Shown: positions 52,279 through 62,038 of the stretch, in pieces
Numbering within the stretch: the first letter of the stretch is position 1
Layout: each line of letters begins with the position of its first letter
Source of the DNA: Pseudomonas sp. RSB 5.4
GTDB lineage: Bacteria > Pseudomonadota > Gammaproteobacteria > Pseudomonadales > Pseudomonadaceae
Reading direction: 5' to 3'
NCBI RefSeq assembly: GCF_037126175.1
Contig: NZ_CP146986.1
Coordinates: forward strand, 5,642,501-5,706,500
DNA length: 64,000 nucleotides
Translations under genes and position numbers: made by a program
Notes under the pieces: generated by a model
Databases searched by the model: none
The model's input: the letters and a program-made list of their open reading frames with translations, nothing else
What the model was told of the DNA's origin: nothing

Positions 52279-52344
52279 TTCGCGAGCAAGCCCACTCCCA
52301 CAGGGGAATGCATTTCAAGTGTGGGAGCGGGCTTGCTCGCGAAG
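52279..52344. repeat. REPIN, family A (short spacer)
   Basis: TTCGCGAGCAAGCCCACTCC (one change in the left unit) and inverse GGAGCGGGCTTGCTCGCGAA; centre GGGGAATGCATTTC. It precedes the alginate operon terminator. Confidence 0.9.
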
Positions 52345-52374
52345 AGGCCAGTACCGACACCGCAGATCGCGGAT

Positions 52375-52430
52375 AAAAAAGCCCCCGCCCAACCCACTGC
52401 GGATGGGGACGCAGCGGGCTGGACGGGGGC
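52375..52430 (-). terminator. Intrinsic terminator of the alginate operon
   Basis: GCCCCCG-CCAACCC...GGGCTGGACGGGGGC forms a long stem (52381-52430) on the minus strand and is followed by a U-run, since the plus strand has a run of A at 52375-52380. It lies shortly after the algA stop (52448). Confidence 0.88.
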
Positions 52431-52447
52431 TTCTTATTGCGGGTTGA

Positions 52448-53899
52448 TCACTGCGCGATGGTTTTCACCGACACGCCGCGTTCGATCGGGGTGGAGCGAC
52501 CGTAGATGTCTTCGAAGCGCTCGATGTCGTCTTCACCCAGGTACGAACCCGATTGCACTTCGATGATTTCCAGCGGGATCTTGCCCGGATTGCGCAGGCG
52601 ATGCACCGAGGCGATCGGGATGTAGGTCGACTGGTTTTCGCAGAGCAGGAACACATTTTCATCGCAGGTCACTTCAGCAGTGCCGCTGACCACGATCCAG
52701 TGCTCGGCGCGGTGGTGGTGCATCTGCAGCGACAGGCACGCGCCCGGTTTGACCGAGATGTGCTTGACCTGGAAACGCCCGCCCATGTCCACCGAGTCAT
52801 ACGAGCCCCACGGACGGTAGACCTCGCAGTGATTCTGGGTTTCGCTGCGGCCCTGCTCGTTGAGGGTGTTGACCATCTGCTTGACGCCCTGAACCTTGTC
52901 CTTGTGGGCGATCATCATCGCGTCCTTGGTCTCGACCACGACGATGTTTTCCAGACCGATCACCGACACCAGTTTGCCGTTGCCGTGGATCATGCAGTTT
53001 TTGCTGTCCTGGATCACCACGTCGCCTTTGCTGACGTTGCCGTTGGCGTCTTTTTCGTTGACTTCCCACAGCGACGACCAGCAACCGACATCGCTCCAGC
53101 CGGCGGTCAGCGGCACCACGCAGGCGCGCTGGGTTTTTTCCATCACCGAGTAGTCGATGGAGTTGTCCGGGCAGCAGGCGAAAGTGGCTTCGTCCAGGGT
53201 AACGGTGTCGGCGTCCTGCTGGCTGCGCTCGAGGGTCAGCAGGCAGGTGTCGTAGATGTCCGGATCGTGTTTTTTCAGCTCTTCGAGGAAGCGGCTGGCG
53301 CGGAACAGGAACATGCCGCTGTTCCAGTAGTAGCCGCCGGATTCGACATATTCGGTGGCGCGTTTGACGTCAGGTTTTTCGACGAAGTGCGAGACACGGC
53401 TGACGCCTTCCGGCAGCAGCGAATCGCCGGTGGATTTGATGTAGCCGTAACCGGTTTCCGGTTTGGTCGCCGGCACGCCGAACAGCACCATTTCGCCGTT
53501 TTCGGCGGCGACGGTGGCCAGAGCGAGGGCGCGTTGCAGGGCTTTCTGGTCTTCCAGCACGTGGTCGGCTGGCAGCACCAGCATCAGTTCGTCACGCCCT
53601 TCGTTGACCAGCATCATCGCGGTCAGCGCCACCGCCGGCGCGGTGTTGCGGCCGAACGGCTCCATCAGGATGCGCTGGCATTCGAGATTACGGTTGGCCA
53701 GCTGTTCGTTGACGATGAAGCGATGATCCTTGTTGCAGACCACGATCGGTGTGTCCATGCCTTCGAACACCAGACGCTCCAGGGTTTGCTGGAACAGTGT
53801 GTGTTCACCGGTCAGGGCGAGGAATTGTTTAGGGAATTGCTTGCGCGAAAGCGGCCAAAGACGTGAACCGCTACCACCTGACAAGATCACCGGAATCAT
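52448..53899 (-). CDS. algA: Phosphomannose isomerase/GDP-mannose pyrophosphorylase AlgA
   Basis: 483 residues, bifunctional. N-terminal nucleotidyltransferase: VILSGGSGSRLWPLSRKQFP (4-23). C-terminal type II PMI: ISVKPGACLSLQMHHHRAEH WIVVSGTAEVTC and the ASVHRLRNPGKIPLEIIEVQ SGSYLGEDDI cupin motifs. It makes mannose-6-P from fructose-6-P and GDP-mannose from mannose-1-P, feeding alginate synthesis. It is the last gene of the operon and is separated from algF by a 215-base gap holding a REPIN. Confidence 0.97.
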   Translation of the reverse strand: MIPVILSGGSGSRLWPLSRKQFPKQFLALTGEHTLFQQTLERLVFEGMDTPIVVCNKDHRFIVNEQLANRNLECQRILMEPFGRNTAPAVALTAMMLVNEGRDELMLVLPADHVLEDQKALQRALALATVAAENGEMVLFGVPATKPETGYGYIKSTGDSLLPEGVSRVSHFVEKPDVKRATEYVESGGYYWNSGMFLFRASRFLEELKKHDPDIYDTCLLTLERSQQDADTVTLDEATFACCPDNSIDYSVMEKTQRACVVPLTAGWSDVGCWSSLWEVNEKDANGNVSKGDVVIQDSKNCMIHGNGKLVSVIGLENIVVVETKDAMMIAHKDKVQGVKQMVNTLNEQGRSETQNHCEVYRPWGSYDSVDMGGRFQVKHISVKPGACLSLQMHHHRAEHWIVVSGTAEVTCDENVFLLCENQSTYIPIASVHRLRNPGKIPLEIIEVQSGSYLGEDDIERFEDIYGRSTPIERGVSVKTIAQ

Positions 53900-53996
53900 G
53901 TTGTTTACTCCATAAAAATCGATTGGTTAGAGGCACGAACGTTGTGTCGTTTCACTCTTGTTTTTGTCTCGTATCCGAACTGACAACCCGATCAAG

Positions 53997-54087
53997 GGTG
54001 GGAGGGGGCTTGCTCCCGAAGGCGGTTTATCAGTCGACATATCGGTTGAATGTCAGACCGCTTTCGGGAGCAAGCCCCCTCCCACAG
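53997..54087. repeat. REPIN variant between algF and algA
   Basis: GTGGGAGGGGGCTTGCTCCC (53998-54017) and inverse ending at 54087: the family-A start joined to a GGGGGCTTGCTCCC core seen in other Pseudomonas strains. Arms AAGGCGGTTTATCAGTCGAC and GTCAGACCGCTTTC pair in part. It sits within the alginate operon. Confidence 0.88.
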
Positions 54088-54114
54088 TGGGGACGGGGTC
54101 AGTCTGGAAATTGA

Positions 54115-54771
54115 TTAGCGAGTCGACACCGGGCGTTTCACCCAGACTGGCGACAGGCTGCTGCCGGAACCGGTGACGTACAGCACCGCTGCTTCACCGC
54201 GCTCAAGGGCGACCGGTTTCACGTCGCCGACTTTCTTGTCGCCTTCGTACAGCGCCAGGCTGACTTTCACCGGGTTGATTTCACGTTCGCCACGGCCCTT
54301 GGCCGCCACGTTCGGCACCACGTCGGTCTTGCCGTCGGCGGTCTTCAGGGTCAGCGGCTTGTCGCTGAGGTTCTGCACGCGCACCAGGGATTTCTGCTTG
54401 TTCTTGAACGGTGGTTCTTCGATCAGTTGCGGCGCGCCGGAAGCGTTGTTGACCAGGGTGTAGTAGTGGTCGCCGGCGAGTTTGACCGGCAGGGTCTGGC
54501 TGCCGACCTTGGCGCTGTAGTCGCCGCCCGGCATGAAGCTGAAGTCGCTGCTGGCCAGTGGTGCAACGTCGCTCAGGTTGGTGCTGCCGACGGTGGCGCT
54601 GACTTCGGCGTTGCTGGCGTTGTAGACCCGCACGAAAGTCGAGCCTTTCGGTGCGGTCGGGCCGTACAGCGCGGCGTCGCCACCGGCGAAGGCCTGGACG
54701 GAAAGCACGCTGAGGCCTGCAACCAGTGCGAAGCGTTTTGCGAGACGACGAGGAGTAGTTGTGAAAGTCAT
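54115..54771 (-). CDS. algF: Alginate O-acetyltransferase adaptor AlgF
   Basis: 218 residues with a signal peptide (about 1-28, ending SVQAFAGGDAALYG). The mature protein has GSTFVRVYNASNAEVSATVG and VKVSLALYEGDKKVGDVKPV, a beta-rich profile. AlgF is a periplasmic part of the acetylation machinery with AlgI, AlgJ and AlgX; its own catalytic activity is not established. Location between algJ and algA is conserved. Confidence 0.95.
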   Translation of the reverse strand: MTFTTTPRRLAKRFALVAGLSVLSVQAFAGGDAALYGPTAPKGSTFVRVYNASNAEVSATVGSTNLSDVAPLASSDFSFMPGGDYSAKVGSQTLPVKLAGDHYYTLVNNASGAPQLIEEPPFKNKQKSLVRVQNLSDKPLTLKTADGKTDVVPNVAAKGRGEREINPVKVSLALYEGDKKVGDVKPVALERGEAAVLYVTGSGSSLSPVWVKRPVSTR

Positions 54772-54786
54772 GGTGTTACCTCTCTT

Positions 54787-55959
54787 TCAGTTTTGCGCCC
54801 GATCGGGCGTCTCGGATTTAGTGTTGATGGCTACGTTTTGTTGGCGAGCACCGGCTTGTTTGAGCTCTGCGACCCACTGTGGGTCGGCGTCGCCGATTTC
54901 GTTGTTCACAGGCAGATATCGTTCAGGAAACTCCCAGATCAGCACCTGTGGCGGGCTGTTCTTGAAGTCATCGCTTTTCAGGTAGCTGAGCATCGGCAGG
55001 ATCGGGCCGTGGCCGTCCTCGGCGTAATTGACCACGTCGCTGTGCAGCGCTTGTTTCAGCGCACCGACGAAGTTCCAGTTGGGGTTGGCGCTGTAGCTGG
55101 TACCGATCAGTGCGACCGGTACTTCGCTGCTGGCGAACAGCGCGTCGTCACCGGCAGGCTGCTCGGCGGCCACGGTGTTGCGCTTCTGCAGCGGCTCTTG
55201 TGCCGGCATCAGGTTTTCAAACAGCGGATCCAGCGGCAGGAACAGACGCAGGTCGCCCTTGTGCGTGACCTTCTCCGCTGGCGTGGTGACAAAGCGCTGT
55301 GGCTCGCCGCTGAGCGGGAACTTGTCGGCGATGGTTTTCGCCAGGGTGTTGGCGGCGATTTCAGCGCCTTCCGGGGTCCAGTGGGTGTCGGTGCGCAGGA
55401 ACACTTGCTGACCGTTCTGCTTGGCCTGTTGCAGCGGGCCGAGCAGGTCCGGGGCGAGGATCTTGTCTGCCGCGACACGGGCGTGGAAGTCCTGATAGAG
55501 GTTGGCGTGGATGCTCGCGGGTTTCACTTCACCCAGATGCTCCGGGTACAGGCGCACTTTGGCCGGGACGATGGCCATCACCAGTTTCACGCCTTTTGCC
55601 TTGAGGGTCTGGCGCACGCCTTCGACCAGCGCGTAGTTGCCTTGCAGGTTCAGCTCTTCGTTGACGATCGGGTTGAATTCCTCGTCGCTGTACAGCCACT
55701 GATCGCGACCGAGCACCACGCCCGGACGACCTTCGTTGAACAGTTTGAAATCCAGCGCCGCCCAGAGATTGGTGCCCAGACGCTTGATCGGAAACTGGTC
55801 GTCGTAGTGGGTTTCCACGGCCTTGGTCCAGCGACCGTTGAGCACGGTCGCATCAGCGTTGGTGCTGAAGCCGAAGAAGCTGCGCACCGACCACAGACCG
55901 AGCACCAGCAGGGTCAGCAGAAACAGCGCGATGTAGAAGATGCGTAATGAGCGGGTCAT
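54787..55959 (-). CDS. algJ: Alginate O-acetyltransferase AlgJ
   Basis: 390 residues with an N-terminal membrane anchor (about 7-27). SGNH-like catalytic parts: TDTHWTPEGAEIAANTLAK (Asp-x-His) and GTSYSANPNWNFVGALKQAL (Ser). AlgJ is an inner-membrane/periplasmic acetylesterase-type enzyme that works with AlgI and AlgX. Ten-base gap from algI on the same transcript. Confidence 0.95.
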   Translation of the reverse strand: MTRSLRIFYIALFLLTLLVLGLWSVRSFFGFSTNADATVLNGRWTKAVETHYDDQFPIKRLGTNLWAALDFKLFNEGRPGVVLGRDQWLYSDEEFNPIVNEELNLQGNYALVEGVRQTLKAKGVKLVMAIVPAKVRLYPEHLGEVKPASIHANLYQDFHARVAADKILAPDLLGPLQQAKQNGQQVFLRTDTHWTPEGAEIAANTLAKTIADKFPLSGEPQRFVTTPAEKVTHKGDLRLFLPLDPLFENLMPAQEPLQKRNTVAAEQPAGDDALFASSEVPVALIGTSYSANPNWNFVGALKQALHSDVVNYAEDGHGPILPMLSYLKSDDFKNSPPQVLIWEFPERYLPVNNEIGDADPQWVAELKQAGARQQNVAINTKSETPDRAQN

Positions 55960-55969
55960 GTCAGATCCC

Positions 55970-57535
55970 TCAGAACTGGAAGTAAAGGAACGGCGAGAAG
56001 CTTTGCGCCGAGAGTTTGAGAATCGAGGCGATGAATAGCAGCAGGATCAGCCCGCGCATCACGTAGCGTGACCAGTCCGCGGTCCAGTAGGCCGGTTGCA
56101 CCTGGGCTTCGACGCCGACGGTGTAGCCAGGCTCGTGGATGCTCGCCGGGTTTTCGCCAGGCGCGGCTTTGATCACGCCCGGGGTCGCGGTGGCAGGGCC
56201 GTTGGCCTCGACGTTGACTTCAGGTTTGCTCTTCACCGGAGGCTGGTTGGTGTACAGATCACGCAGGCCGAAGAACGCCAGGGTTGCGTACGCCACCACC
56301 AGGGTCGCCACTTGCAGACCGGTGAGGCTGGCGCGGTTGAGTTCCGACAGCGACCAGTCGCTGAAGCTGAACATCGCGCCGTACATGCGCCCGGCGACGT
56401 GCAGGTTTTCGGCACGGAAGATCACCCAGCCCATCACCACCAGCAGGAAGGTCAGCGCCCAGCGGATCGGGTTGAGGCTGCGCGGCGCGGTGTTGATGCC
56501 GAGCATTTTTTCGATCGCCAGCCACATGCCGTGCCAGGCGCCCCAGACGATGTAAGTGATGTTCGCGCCGTGCCACAGACCACCGAGGAGCATGGTCAGG
56601 AACAGGTTGCGGTAGGTCATCAGCGTGCCTTTGCGGTTACCGCCGAGGGTGATGTACAGGTAGTCACGCAGCCAGGTCGACAGGCTGATGTGCCAGCGGC
56701 GCCAGAACTCGGTGATCGACTGGCTGATGTACGGCTGCTTGAAGTTTTCCATGAAACGGAAACCCATCATCAGGCCCAGACCGATGGCCATGTCGCTGTA
56801 ACCGGAGAAGTCGAAATACAACTGCGCGGTGTACGCCAGCGCGCCAAGCCAGGCATCCCCGGTGGTCGGGTTTTGCAGGGCGAAGCAGTGGTCGGCGACC
56901 ACGGCGAGGGTGTCAGCGATGAAGACTTTCTTGATGAAACCCTGCATGAACCGCGTGCAACCTTCGGAGAACTTGTCGAGGGTGTGGGTGCGGTTGTTGA
57001 ACTGGTCGGCGAGGTCGCGGAAACGCAGAACCGGGCCGGCAATCAGGTGCGGGAAGATCGCCACGAACGCCGCGAAGTCGATCAGGTTGCGCGTGGCCGG
57101 GGTGTCGCCGCGATACACGTCGATGATGTAGCTGATCGACTCGAAGATGTAGAACGAGATACCGATCGGCAGCAGCACGTGGGTCAGGATGAACGGCTCC
57201 AGACCGAACGAGCTCATGATCGCGTTGATGCTGTCGACGCCGAAATTGGCGTATTTGAAGTAGCCGAGGATGCACAGGTCGACCGCGACGCCGAGCAGCA
57301 GCCAGCGCTGTGCCGGTTTGGTGCGCACGCCGGCGGCACCGACTTTCAGGCCGATCCAGTAATTCCACAGGGTGACGCCGGCGAACAGCGCCAGGAAGTC
57401 CACCCGCCACCACGCGTAGAACACGTAGCTGGCGATCAGCAGCAACAGGTTGCGATAGCGTTGCCCGCTCAAGTAGTACAAGCCGAGAAAGATCGGCAAG
57501 AACAGAAACAGGAACACGTTGGATGAAAATACCAT
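55970..57535 (-). CDS. algI: MBOAT protein AlgI of the alginate acetylation complex
   Basis: 521 residues from the ATG at 57535 (GGAG 8 bases upstream; an upstream in-frame start lies in the intergenic element). It has about 11-12 membrane helices. MBOAT signatures: SLSTWLRDYLYITLGGNRKG and LGGLWHGANITYIVWGAWHG, with the conserved histidine. It moves acetyl groups across the inner membrane to AlgJ/AlgX. The 5' side faces a 322-base gap to algL that holds an inverted-repeat element. Confidence 0.95.
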   Translation of the reverse strand: MVFSSNVFLFLFLPIFLGLYYLSGQRYRNLLLLIASYVFYAWWRVDFLALFAGVTLWNYWIGLKVGAAGVRTKPAQRWLLLGVAVDLCILGYFKYANFGVDSINAIMSSFGLEPFILTHVLLPIGISFYIFESISYIIDVYRGDTPATRNLIDFAAFVAIFPHLIAGPVLRFRDLADQFNNRTHTLDKFSEGCTRFMQGFIKKVFIADTLAVVADHCFALQNPTTGDAWLGALAYTAQLYFDFSGYSDMAIGLGLMMGFRFMENFKQPYISQSITEFWRRWHISLSTWLRDYLYITLGGNRKGTLMTYRNLFLTMLLGGLWHGANITYIVWGAWHGMWLAIEKMLGINTAPRSLNPIRWALTFLLVVMGWVIFRAENLHVAGRMYGAMFSFSDWSLSELNRASLTGLQVATLVVAYATLAFFGLRDLYTNQPPVKSKPEVNVEANGPATATPGVIKAAPGENPASIHEPGYTVGVEAQVQPAYWTADWSRYVMRGLILLLFIASILKLSAQSFSPFLYFQF

Positions 57536-57857
57536 CCCGATCTCTCCATGTTTGAACCAACAGTCAAGGGCCAAAGCCCCCCCAAACCCCCCGTGCTATT
57601 GGAGGGGTGATGCGTTTTTCTTTCAGGGTTGCGGAGGGACTTGAAATCTTACCCTCACCCCCCGCCCTCTCCCGGAGGGAGAGGGAGCCTGATCTCTGGC
57701 GCTGCCAATATCGAGATCGGCTCGGTATTTCTGTGCAGCCTGATCTCGATTGTTTTTCAACACCTGAGATCGACTCGATGTATCAGGTCGGCGGATTTCT
57801 CAAAAACACCTCGGTCAGTCCCCTCTCCCTCCGGGAGAGGGTTAGGGTGAGGGGCTT
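57536..57857. other. Intra-operon gap between algL and algI
   Basis: 322 bases with no gene. It contains the inverted-repeat element (57651-57856) and, next to algI, a short GC-rich stretch (CCCCCCCAAACCCCCCGTGC). Ordinary alg operons have a short gap here. Two small frames inside run across the repeat and are not credible as genes. Confidence 0.8.
57651..57856. repeat. Inverted-repeat element with CCCTCACC ends
   Basis: Left end CCCTCACC-CCCCGCCCTCTC-CCGGAGGGAG and right end CTCCCTCCGGGAGAGG-GTTAGGGTGAGGGG are inverted copies. Each end is also a hairpin by itself. The 140-base centre contains GATCTCGAT and GAGATCG repeats. The end sequence matches a motif (CCCTCACCCTAACCCTCTCC) I recall as widely dispersed in proteobacteria. 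It resembles a non-autonomous mobile element. Confidence 0.8.
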
Positions 57858-58970
57858 TTAGCCCTTCTCATGCGACGGGTCGTAGACCTTGGTCAGGTCG
57901 CCGCCGAGGCGGAAGGTCTTGAACGGTTGCATGCCGTGCTTCTTCTCGATCACATCCGGCGGGCAGGTGTAGAGGGTGCAGAACGGTTCGAGCCAGGCGA
58001 ATTTCATGTCCTCTTTCAAGTCGGTCATGTCCTGCTCTTTGCCGTTCTTCTTCTCGAACTGGTCCGGGTCTTTCACCCCGGCCAGCACCCGATCACCCAG
58101 ACGCTTGAGCGCGCTGTTGTTTTCCTGGCGCAGATCGACCCCGTTGACCTGAGCGAAGCTGGCGATCATCGCCAGTGGCGGCAGGGCGTAGTTGTGATAG
58201 GCGAGGGCACGTTGCTGGCGCTTGAGTTCGTTGGGCAGGAAGCCGTCGGCATCGACCTGATTGACCCCGACCTTGTATTCCTTCACTGCCCAATCAAACA
58301 GGTCGCGACGGTTGGTGGCGATCGAAGTCGCCATCACCGACCAGGCCGCCCAGTACGAGTGGTTGTTGGTTTTTTCCAGCGGCAGGTTGTCCCAATCGCT
58401 GACCACCTGATCGGCCATCTTGCTGAACCACGCCTCGATCAACTGCGCCTCTTGCTGATGTTCGGCCAGTGGATGCGAGTCGGAGAACTTCAGGCGAATG
58501 TACGAAGAGGCCATGCTGCCCAGCGCCCATTTGCGCATCGACTTGCCGGTGTGGTTGAAGTCTTTCGACATCAGCGCATCGGCCTTGGCCCACGCAGTCA
58601 ACCAGTTGAGGGTGCAGTCGAGCTGTTCCGGACGACCGTCGCGCATGAACTGCATCACCCGTTTGGCGGTGCCGCGCTCCAGGGTGGTGATGTCCTTGGT
58701 GGTGTCGCGGAAGGCTTTTTCCGACTGCACATTCAGCGTTGCGCGGGCCTTGTCCGAGCCTTCGTATTTGCTGCGAAATTGCAGCGGCCCGGTGTACGGC
58801 GCGGGCATCGCGTCGCAGCCTTCGCTCTTGTCGCCGCTCTTGAATTTATCCACAGGGGCGAAGTAGCCCTGCGGCGGACGCAGTGGCGCGGCGGCCTGAG
58901 TGGCCCCGGCGAACATCGCCAGGGTCAGGAGGGATGGTGCAAGCAAGTGTTTGATCGTTCGATTTCGCAT
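57858..58970 (-). CDS. algL: Poly(beta-D-mannuronate) lyase AlgL
   Basis: 370 residues from the ATG at 58970 (GAGG 6 bases upstream). An alternative ATG at 58982 overlaps the algX stop. Signal peptide about 1-27 ([13 protein letters not shown]). Conserved catalytic region [20 protein letters not shown] and the [20 protein letters not shown] stretch match PL5 lyases. AlgL degrades misplaced periplasmic polymer and is needed for safe export. It precedes the 322-base gap before algI. Confidence 0.95.
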   Translation of the reverse strand: MRNRTIKHLLAPSLLTLAMFAGATQAAAPLRPPQGYFAPVDKFKSGDKSEGCDAMPAPYTGPLQFRSKYEGSDKARATLNVQSEKAFRDTTKDITTLERGTAKRVMQFMRDGRPEQLDCTLNWLTAWAKADALMSKDFNHTGKSMRKWALGSMASSYIRLKFSDSHPLAEHQQEAQLIEAWFSKMADQVVSDWDNLPLEKTNNHSYWAAWSVMATSIATNRRDLFDWAVKEYKVGVNQVDADGFLPNELKRQQRALAYHNYALPPLAMIASFAQVNGVDLRQENNSALKRLGDRVLAGVKDPDQFEKKNGKEQDMTDLKEDMKFAWLEPFCTLYTCPPDVIEKKHGMQPFKTFRLGGDLTKVYDPSHEKG

Positions 58971-58978
58971 AGCAGACC

Positions 58979-60430
58979 TCATTGCCCGACCTGAGCGGTT
59001 TGTGGCCCAGCGCCCGGGAATACGTTGCGTTTGCAGATTTTCGCTTCGACTTTTTGCGGCGCGGTACCCGCTTCCGGGCCCTGAACTTCGACTGCCAGCA
59101 GATTTTGCGAGGCCCAGTCTTCGTCCGTGCGCAGCTCAAAGGCGAAACGACCGTCGGTGTCGGAGGTTTCCGGTTTCTCGATCTTGATGTCCTCGTGGCG
59201 ACCGTTCATGTACCAGAGGGTGGCTTGCAGGGTTTTCACCGAGGTGTCGGCGAAGCGGATGTCGACCTGATGACTGCTGTTCTGCAGGTTCAGGTTCTTG
59301 CTGTTGACCAGCAGTTCCTGTTTGCCGCCGGGCTTGAGCGTGGTGCTGGCGGACATTTGCGTGTCTTTGCCTTCGCAGCCGTTATCGAGCAGCGACATCA
59401 TCTGGCGGTAGATGGTCTCCTGGTCGAGGCGGTACAGCGGCGAGAATTCCCAGATCAGAATCTTCGGCGGCGTCTTCTGGAATTCGTCGCTACCGAGGTA
59501 CTGCAGCATCGAACCTTCGAGACCGCCGCCGGGGAAGGCGACGTTGAGAATGTCGGCGCCAATGGCCTCTTCGAGGAAGCCGGCGAAGTTGTAGTTCTTG
59601 CCGCTGTGTGAGGTCCCGACCAAGGTAATTTGCGGGTTGCCGGAATCACCGAACAGGTCGCCGTCACCGGCCTCGCCTTTCGGCTCGGTGGTGAACTGGT
59701 CCATGTACTGGATCGCGTAACTGGTGCCGCACAGTTGCCCGGCCATGTTGTGCAGGGTGCCGGTCTTGCCCATGCGCCCGGTACGCTTGGTCTCGAATTC
59801 ACGCTTGGGAATGTCGGCGAAGGCCGGGATCTGCTTGACCTTCTCGGCGACGATTTTCGCTGTGCGCTGAGCGCCGTATGGCGTCCAGTGCTGGTCGCCG
59901 CGGAAGTAGAAATCGTGGGCGGGCAGGGTGTCCGGCAGCGATTCGTTGGTCAGCGGCGACAGGTCCGGCACCACGTAACCCATCTGCGCGAAACGCCCGA
60001 GCATGGTCTTGTAGTTGCCCAGCGCTTTCTCGTAATCGAACGCGGCTTTTTCCTGCGGGTTGAGCTTGTTGCGGTTCACCAGGCCACGGGTCGGCTGATA
60101 GACGATCACCAGTTCGACGCCTTTGGCCTTGAACGCGTCGTGCAGCTGTTGCAGGCGCTTGTAGCCGGCCGGGGTGGTGTTGAACTCGGTGCGCAAATCT
60201 TCCTGCGTACGGAACAACCAGTCGCCCTGCGCCTGCACCAGCGTGGTGAAGTTCTGCTGATAACGCGTGGTGTAGTTCTTCGCGTCATGCGCGGCCGGGC
60301 ACAGGTTGCAGCACGGTTCGGCGGTGAACTTCGGTGCTGCGGTCTCGTCTGCACGAGCCGCATTGCTGGCCGCCAGAATGCCCACGGTCAGGGCCGACAG
60401 GCTGAGTAATTTGATCAAGTGTGGGTGCAT
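58979..60430 (-). CDS. algX: Alginate O-acetyltransferase AlgX
   Basis: 483 residues with a signal peptide (about 1-27, [13 protein letters not shown]). SGNH catalytic parts: [17 protein letters not shown] (Asp-x-His) and [20 protein letters not shown] (Ser). The C-terminal carbohydrate-binding part follows from about 345. AlgX acetylates polymannuronate and bridges the periplasmic export complex with AlgK and AlgE. It is spaced 10 bases from algG. Confidence 0.96.
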   Translation of the reverse strand: MHPHLIKLLSLSALTVGILAASNAARADETAAPKFTAEPCCNLCPAAHDAKNYTTRYQQNFTTLVQAQGDWLFRTQEDLRTEFNTTPAGYKRLQQLHDAFKAKGVELVIVYQPTRGLVNRNKLNPQEKAAFDYEKALGNYKTMLGRFAQMGYVVPDLSPLTNESLPDTLPAHDFYFRGDQHWTPYGAQRTAKIVAEKVKQIPAFADIPKREFETKRTGRMGKTGTLHNMAGQLCGTSYAIQYMDQFTTEPKGEAGDGDLFGDSGNPQITLVGTSHSGKNYNFAGFLEEAIGADILNVAFPGGGLEGSMLQYLGSDEFQKTPPKILIWEFSPLYRLDQETIYRQMMSLLDNGCEGKDTQMSASTTLKPGGKQELLVNSKNLNLQNSSHQVDIRFADTSVKTLQATLWYMNGRHEDIKIEKPETSDTDGRFAFELRTDEDWASQNLLAVEVQGPEAGTAPQKVEAKICKRNVFPGAGPQTAQVGQ

Positions 60431-60440
60431 AAAATTATCC

Positions 60441-62012
60441 TCAGTCCCGCATTTCGGTCTGGCGTTCGACAGGGTCGATCAGCACGGCTTTCTGCTGGCG
60501 CACCAGCAGGTCGAGAATTTCATCCTGGCGCTCGCCGAGGATGCCGTTGAAGCTGATGCCGCTGGATTTGGTCGGCGCCAGCATCGATACGCGATACAGC
60601 TCGACGCTCAATGGCGAGTCGATGGCCATCGGGCCGCTGCCGTTGGCCGCCAGTTCACCGCCGACCACGATCAGCGAGACTTGCGCGTCGAACGGGTCGA
60701 GCTTGATGTCACGGTCGGTGTCGGTCAGGTCCTTGATGTGGCCGTAGACGCCGGTCAGACCGTTGGCCATGGCGACGTTTTCGTAGAGGCGGATGTTCAC
60801 GCTGTTACGAATGCGGATGCCGTGACGCTTGTTGCTGATGACCTTGTTGCCCCACAGCAGGTTGTCGGCGGACTCGTAGAGGGTGATGCCGTCCGTGTGG
60901 TTCTTGTAGATCTCGTTGTAGGCGATGATGTTGTTGACGCTGTTACGGTCGATCACCAGGCCCGAGAGGTGGTTGTCGTAGCTCTTGTTGTTGAAGATGA
61001 AGCTGTCGTTCACTTCACGGGAAATGATGATGCCGTGCTTCTTCTTCGTGCCGTGGACGGTGTTCTCGGCAATGATCAGACCGTGGGAACGGTCGTGCGG
61101 GTCGATGCCGTAGACGATGTTGTCCTTGTAGGTGTTGCCCTTGACCACGAAGTCGCGGGTCTCGTAGCAGTAGAAGCCGTACCACATGTCGGAGAACTCG
61201 GAGCCGACGATCCAGCCGGTCGGCTCGGGACGCTTGAGCACCTTGGCCATGTTCGGCGTGTACTGGGAAATACTCACCCCGTACGACTTACTGTTGGCGT
61301 AGCCGAAACTGGCCATCTTGCTGTTGACGATGTAGGTCTCGGTGCCGCCCCAGGCCAGCAGGAACGGACGGAATTCCTTCGGCGAACGGAAGGTCGCCGG
61401 GCCGTTGTCCTTCTCGCGCCAGCCGGTGACTTTGGTGTCACGCACGAACAACTGACCGTCGTTGACCAGGAACGAACCGGCCTCTTGCGACAGGCGCAGT
61501 TCCTGGGTCTGGCCATCGATTTCAAGGATGCCTTTGCGGCCGACCACGATCGGCAGCTTCGCCAGGTACACGCCCGGCGCGGTCTCGCTGAAGTACTGCT
61601 TGGGCAGCTTCTGCGCCAGATCCTTGAGGTTCAGGTAGCCGTCGTCAACGAAGATCGCCTGCGGGATGCCGTGCTGACGCACCACCCACTCGGCCATCTT
61701 GTTGTCGCCGCCGATGAAGTCCTTCAGGGCGTCTTCCTGCATCATCCGGCGCACGCTGATCTTGCCCGGTTTGCTCCGATTGATCTTCGCGGCAGCCGCC
61801 TCGGCGGTGAAGCCGGACAGGTCGGGCAGTGTCGGCTTGGCCAGTTCCAGCGCCTCGGTCGGCGCGCTGCTGACGGTGTAGGTCTTGGCTTGTTGCAGCT
61901 CTTTGGCGGTGGTCACAGGCTTGGCCGGTTCCACCGTGGCGAACGCGCCAGCGGAGGCCAGCAGCATGGCGCCGGCCAACAGGCTGAGCGAGCCTTTCCT
62001 TGCATGGTGCAT
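60441..62012 (-). CDS. algG: Mannuronan C5-epimerase AlgG
   Basis: 523 residues from the ATG at 62012 (GGGAG 8 bases upstream). Signal peptide about 1-26 (LLAGAMLLASAGAFA). The right-handed beta-helix shows repeated N-rich rungs (IIAENTVHGTKKKHGIIISR; SFIFNNKSYDNHLSGLVIDR; IIAYNEIYKNHTDGITLYES) and the catalytic DPHDRSHGLI motif. It converts mannuronate to guluronate in the periplasm. Confidence 0.97.
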   Translation of the reverse strand: MHHARKGSLSLLAGAMLLASAGAFATVEPAKPVTTAKELQQAKTYTVSSAPTEALELAKPTLPDLSGFTAEAAAAKINRSKPGKISVRRMMQEDALKDFIGGDNKMAEWVVRQHGIPQAIFVDDGYLNLKDLAQKLPKQYFSETAPGVYLAKLPIVVGRKGILEIDGQTQELRLSQEAGSFLVNDGQLFVRDTKVTGWREKDNGPATFRSPKEFRPFLLAWGGTETYIVNSKMASFGYANSKSYGVSISQYTPNMAKVLKRPEPTGWIVGSEFSDMWYGFYCYETRDFVVKGNTYKDNIVYGIDPHDRSHGLIIAENTVHGTKKKHGIIISREVNDSFIFNNKSYDNHLSGLVIDRNSVNNIIAYNEIYKNHTDGITLYESADNLLWGNKVISNKRHGIRIRNSVNIRLYENVAMANGLTGVYGHIKDLTDTDRDIKLDPFDAQVSLIVVGGELAANGSGPMAIDSPLSVELYRVSMLAPTKSSGISFNGILGERQDEILDLLVRQQKAVLIDPVERQTEMRD

Positions 62013-62038
62013 GTCGGGCACTCCCTTGGCGGTTTGCA

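Noticed and set aside
52553..53866. A 437-codon plus-strand frame opposite algA
   Set aside because: Shadow of algA; composition is dominated by Val, Phe, Asp and His with no recognisable domain.
57607..57861. Two short plus-strand frames in the algL-algI gap
   Set aside because: They translate the two inverted repeat ends and have no independent support.
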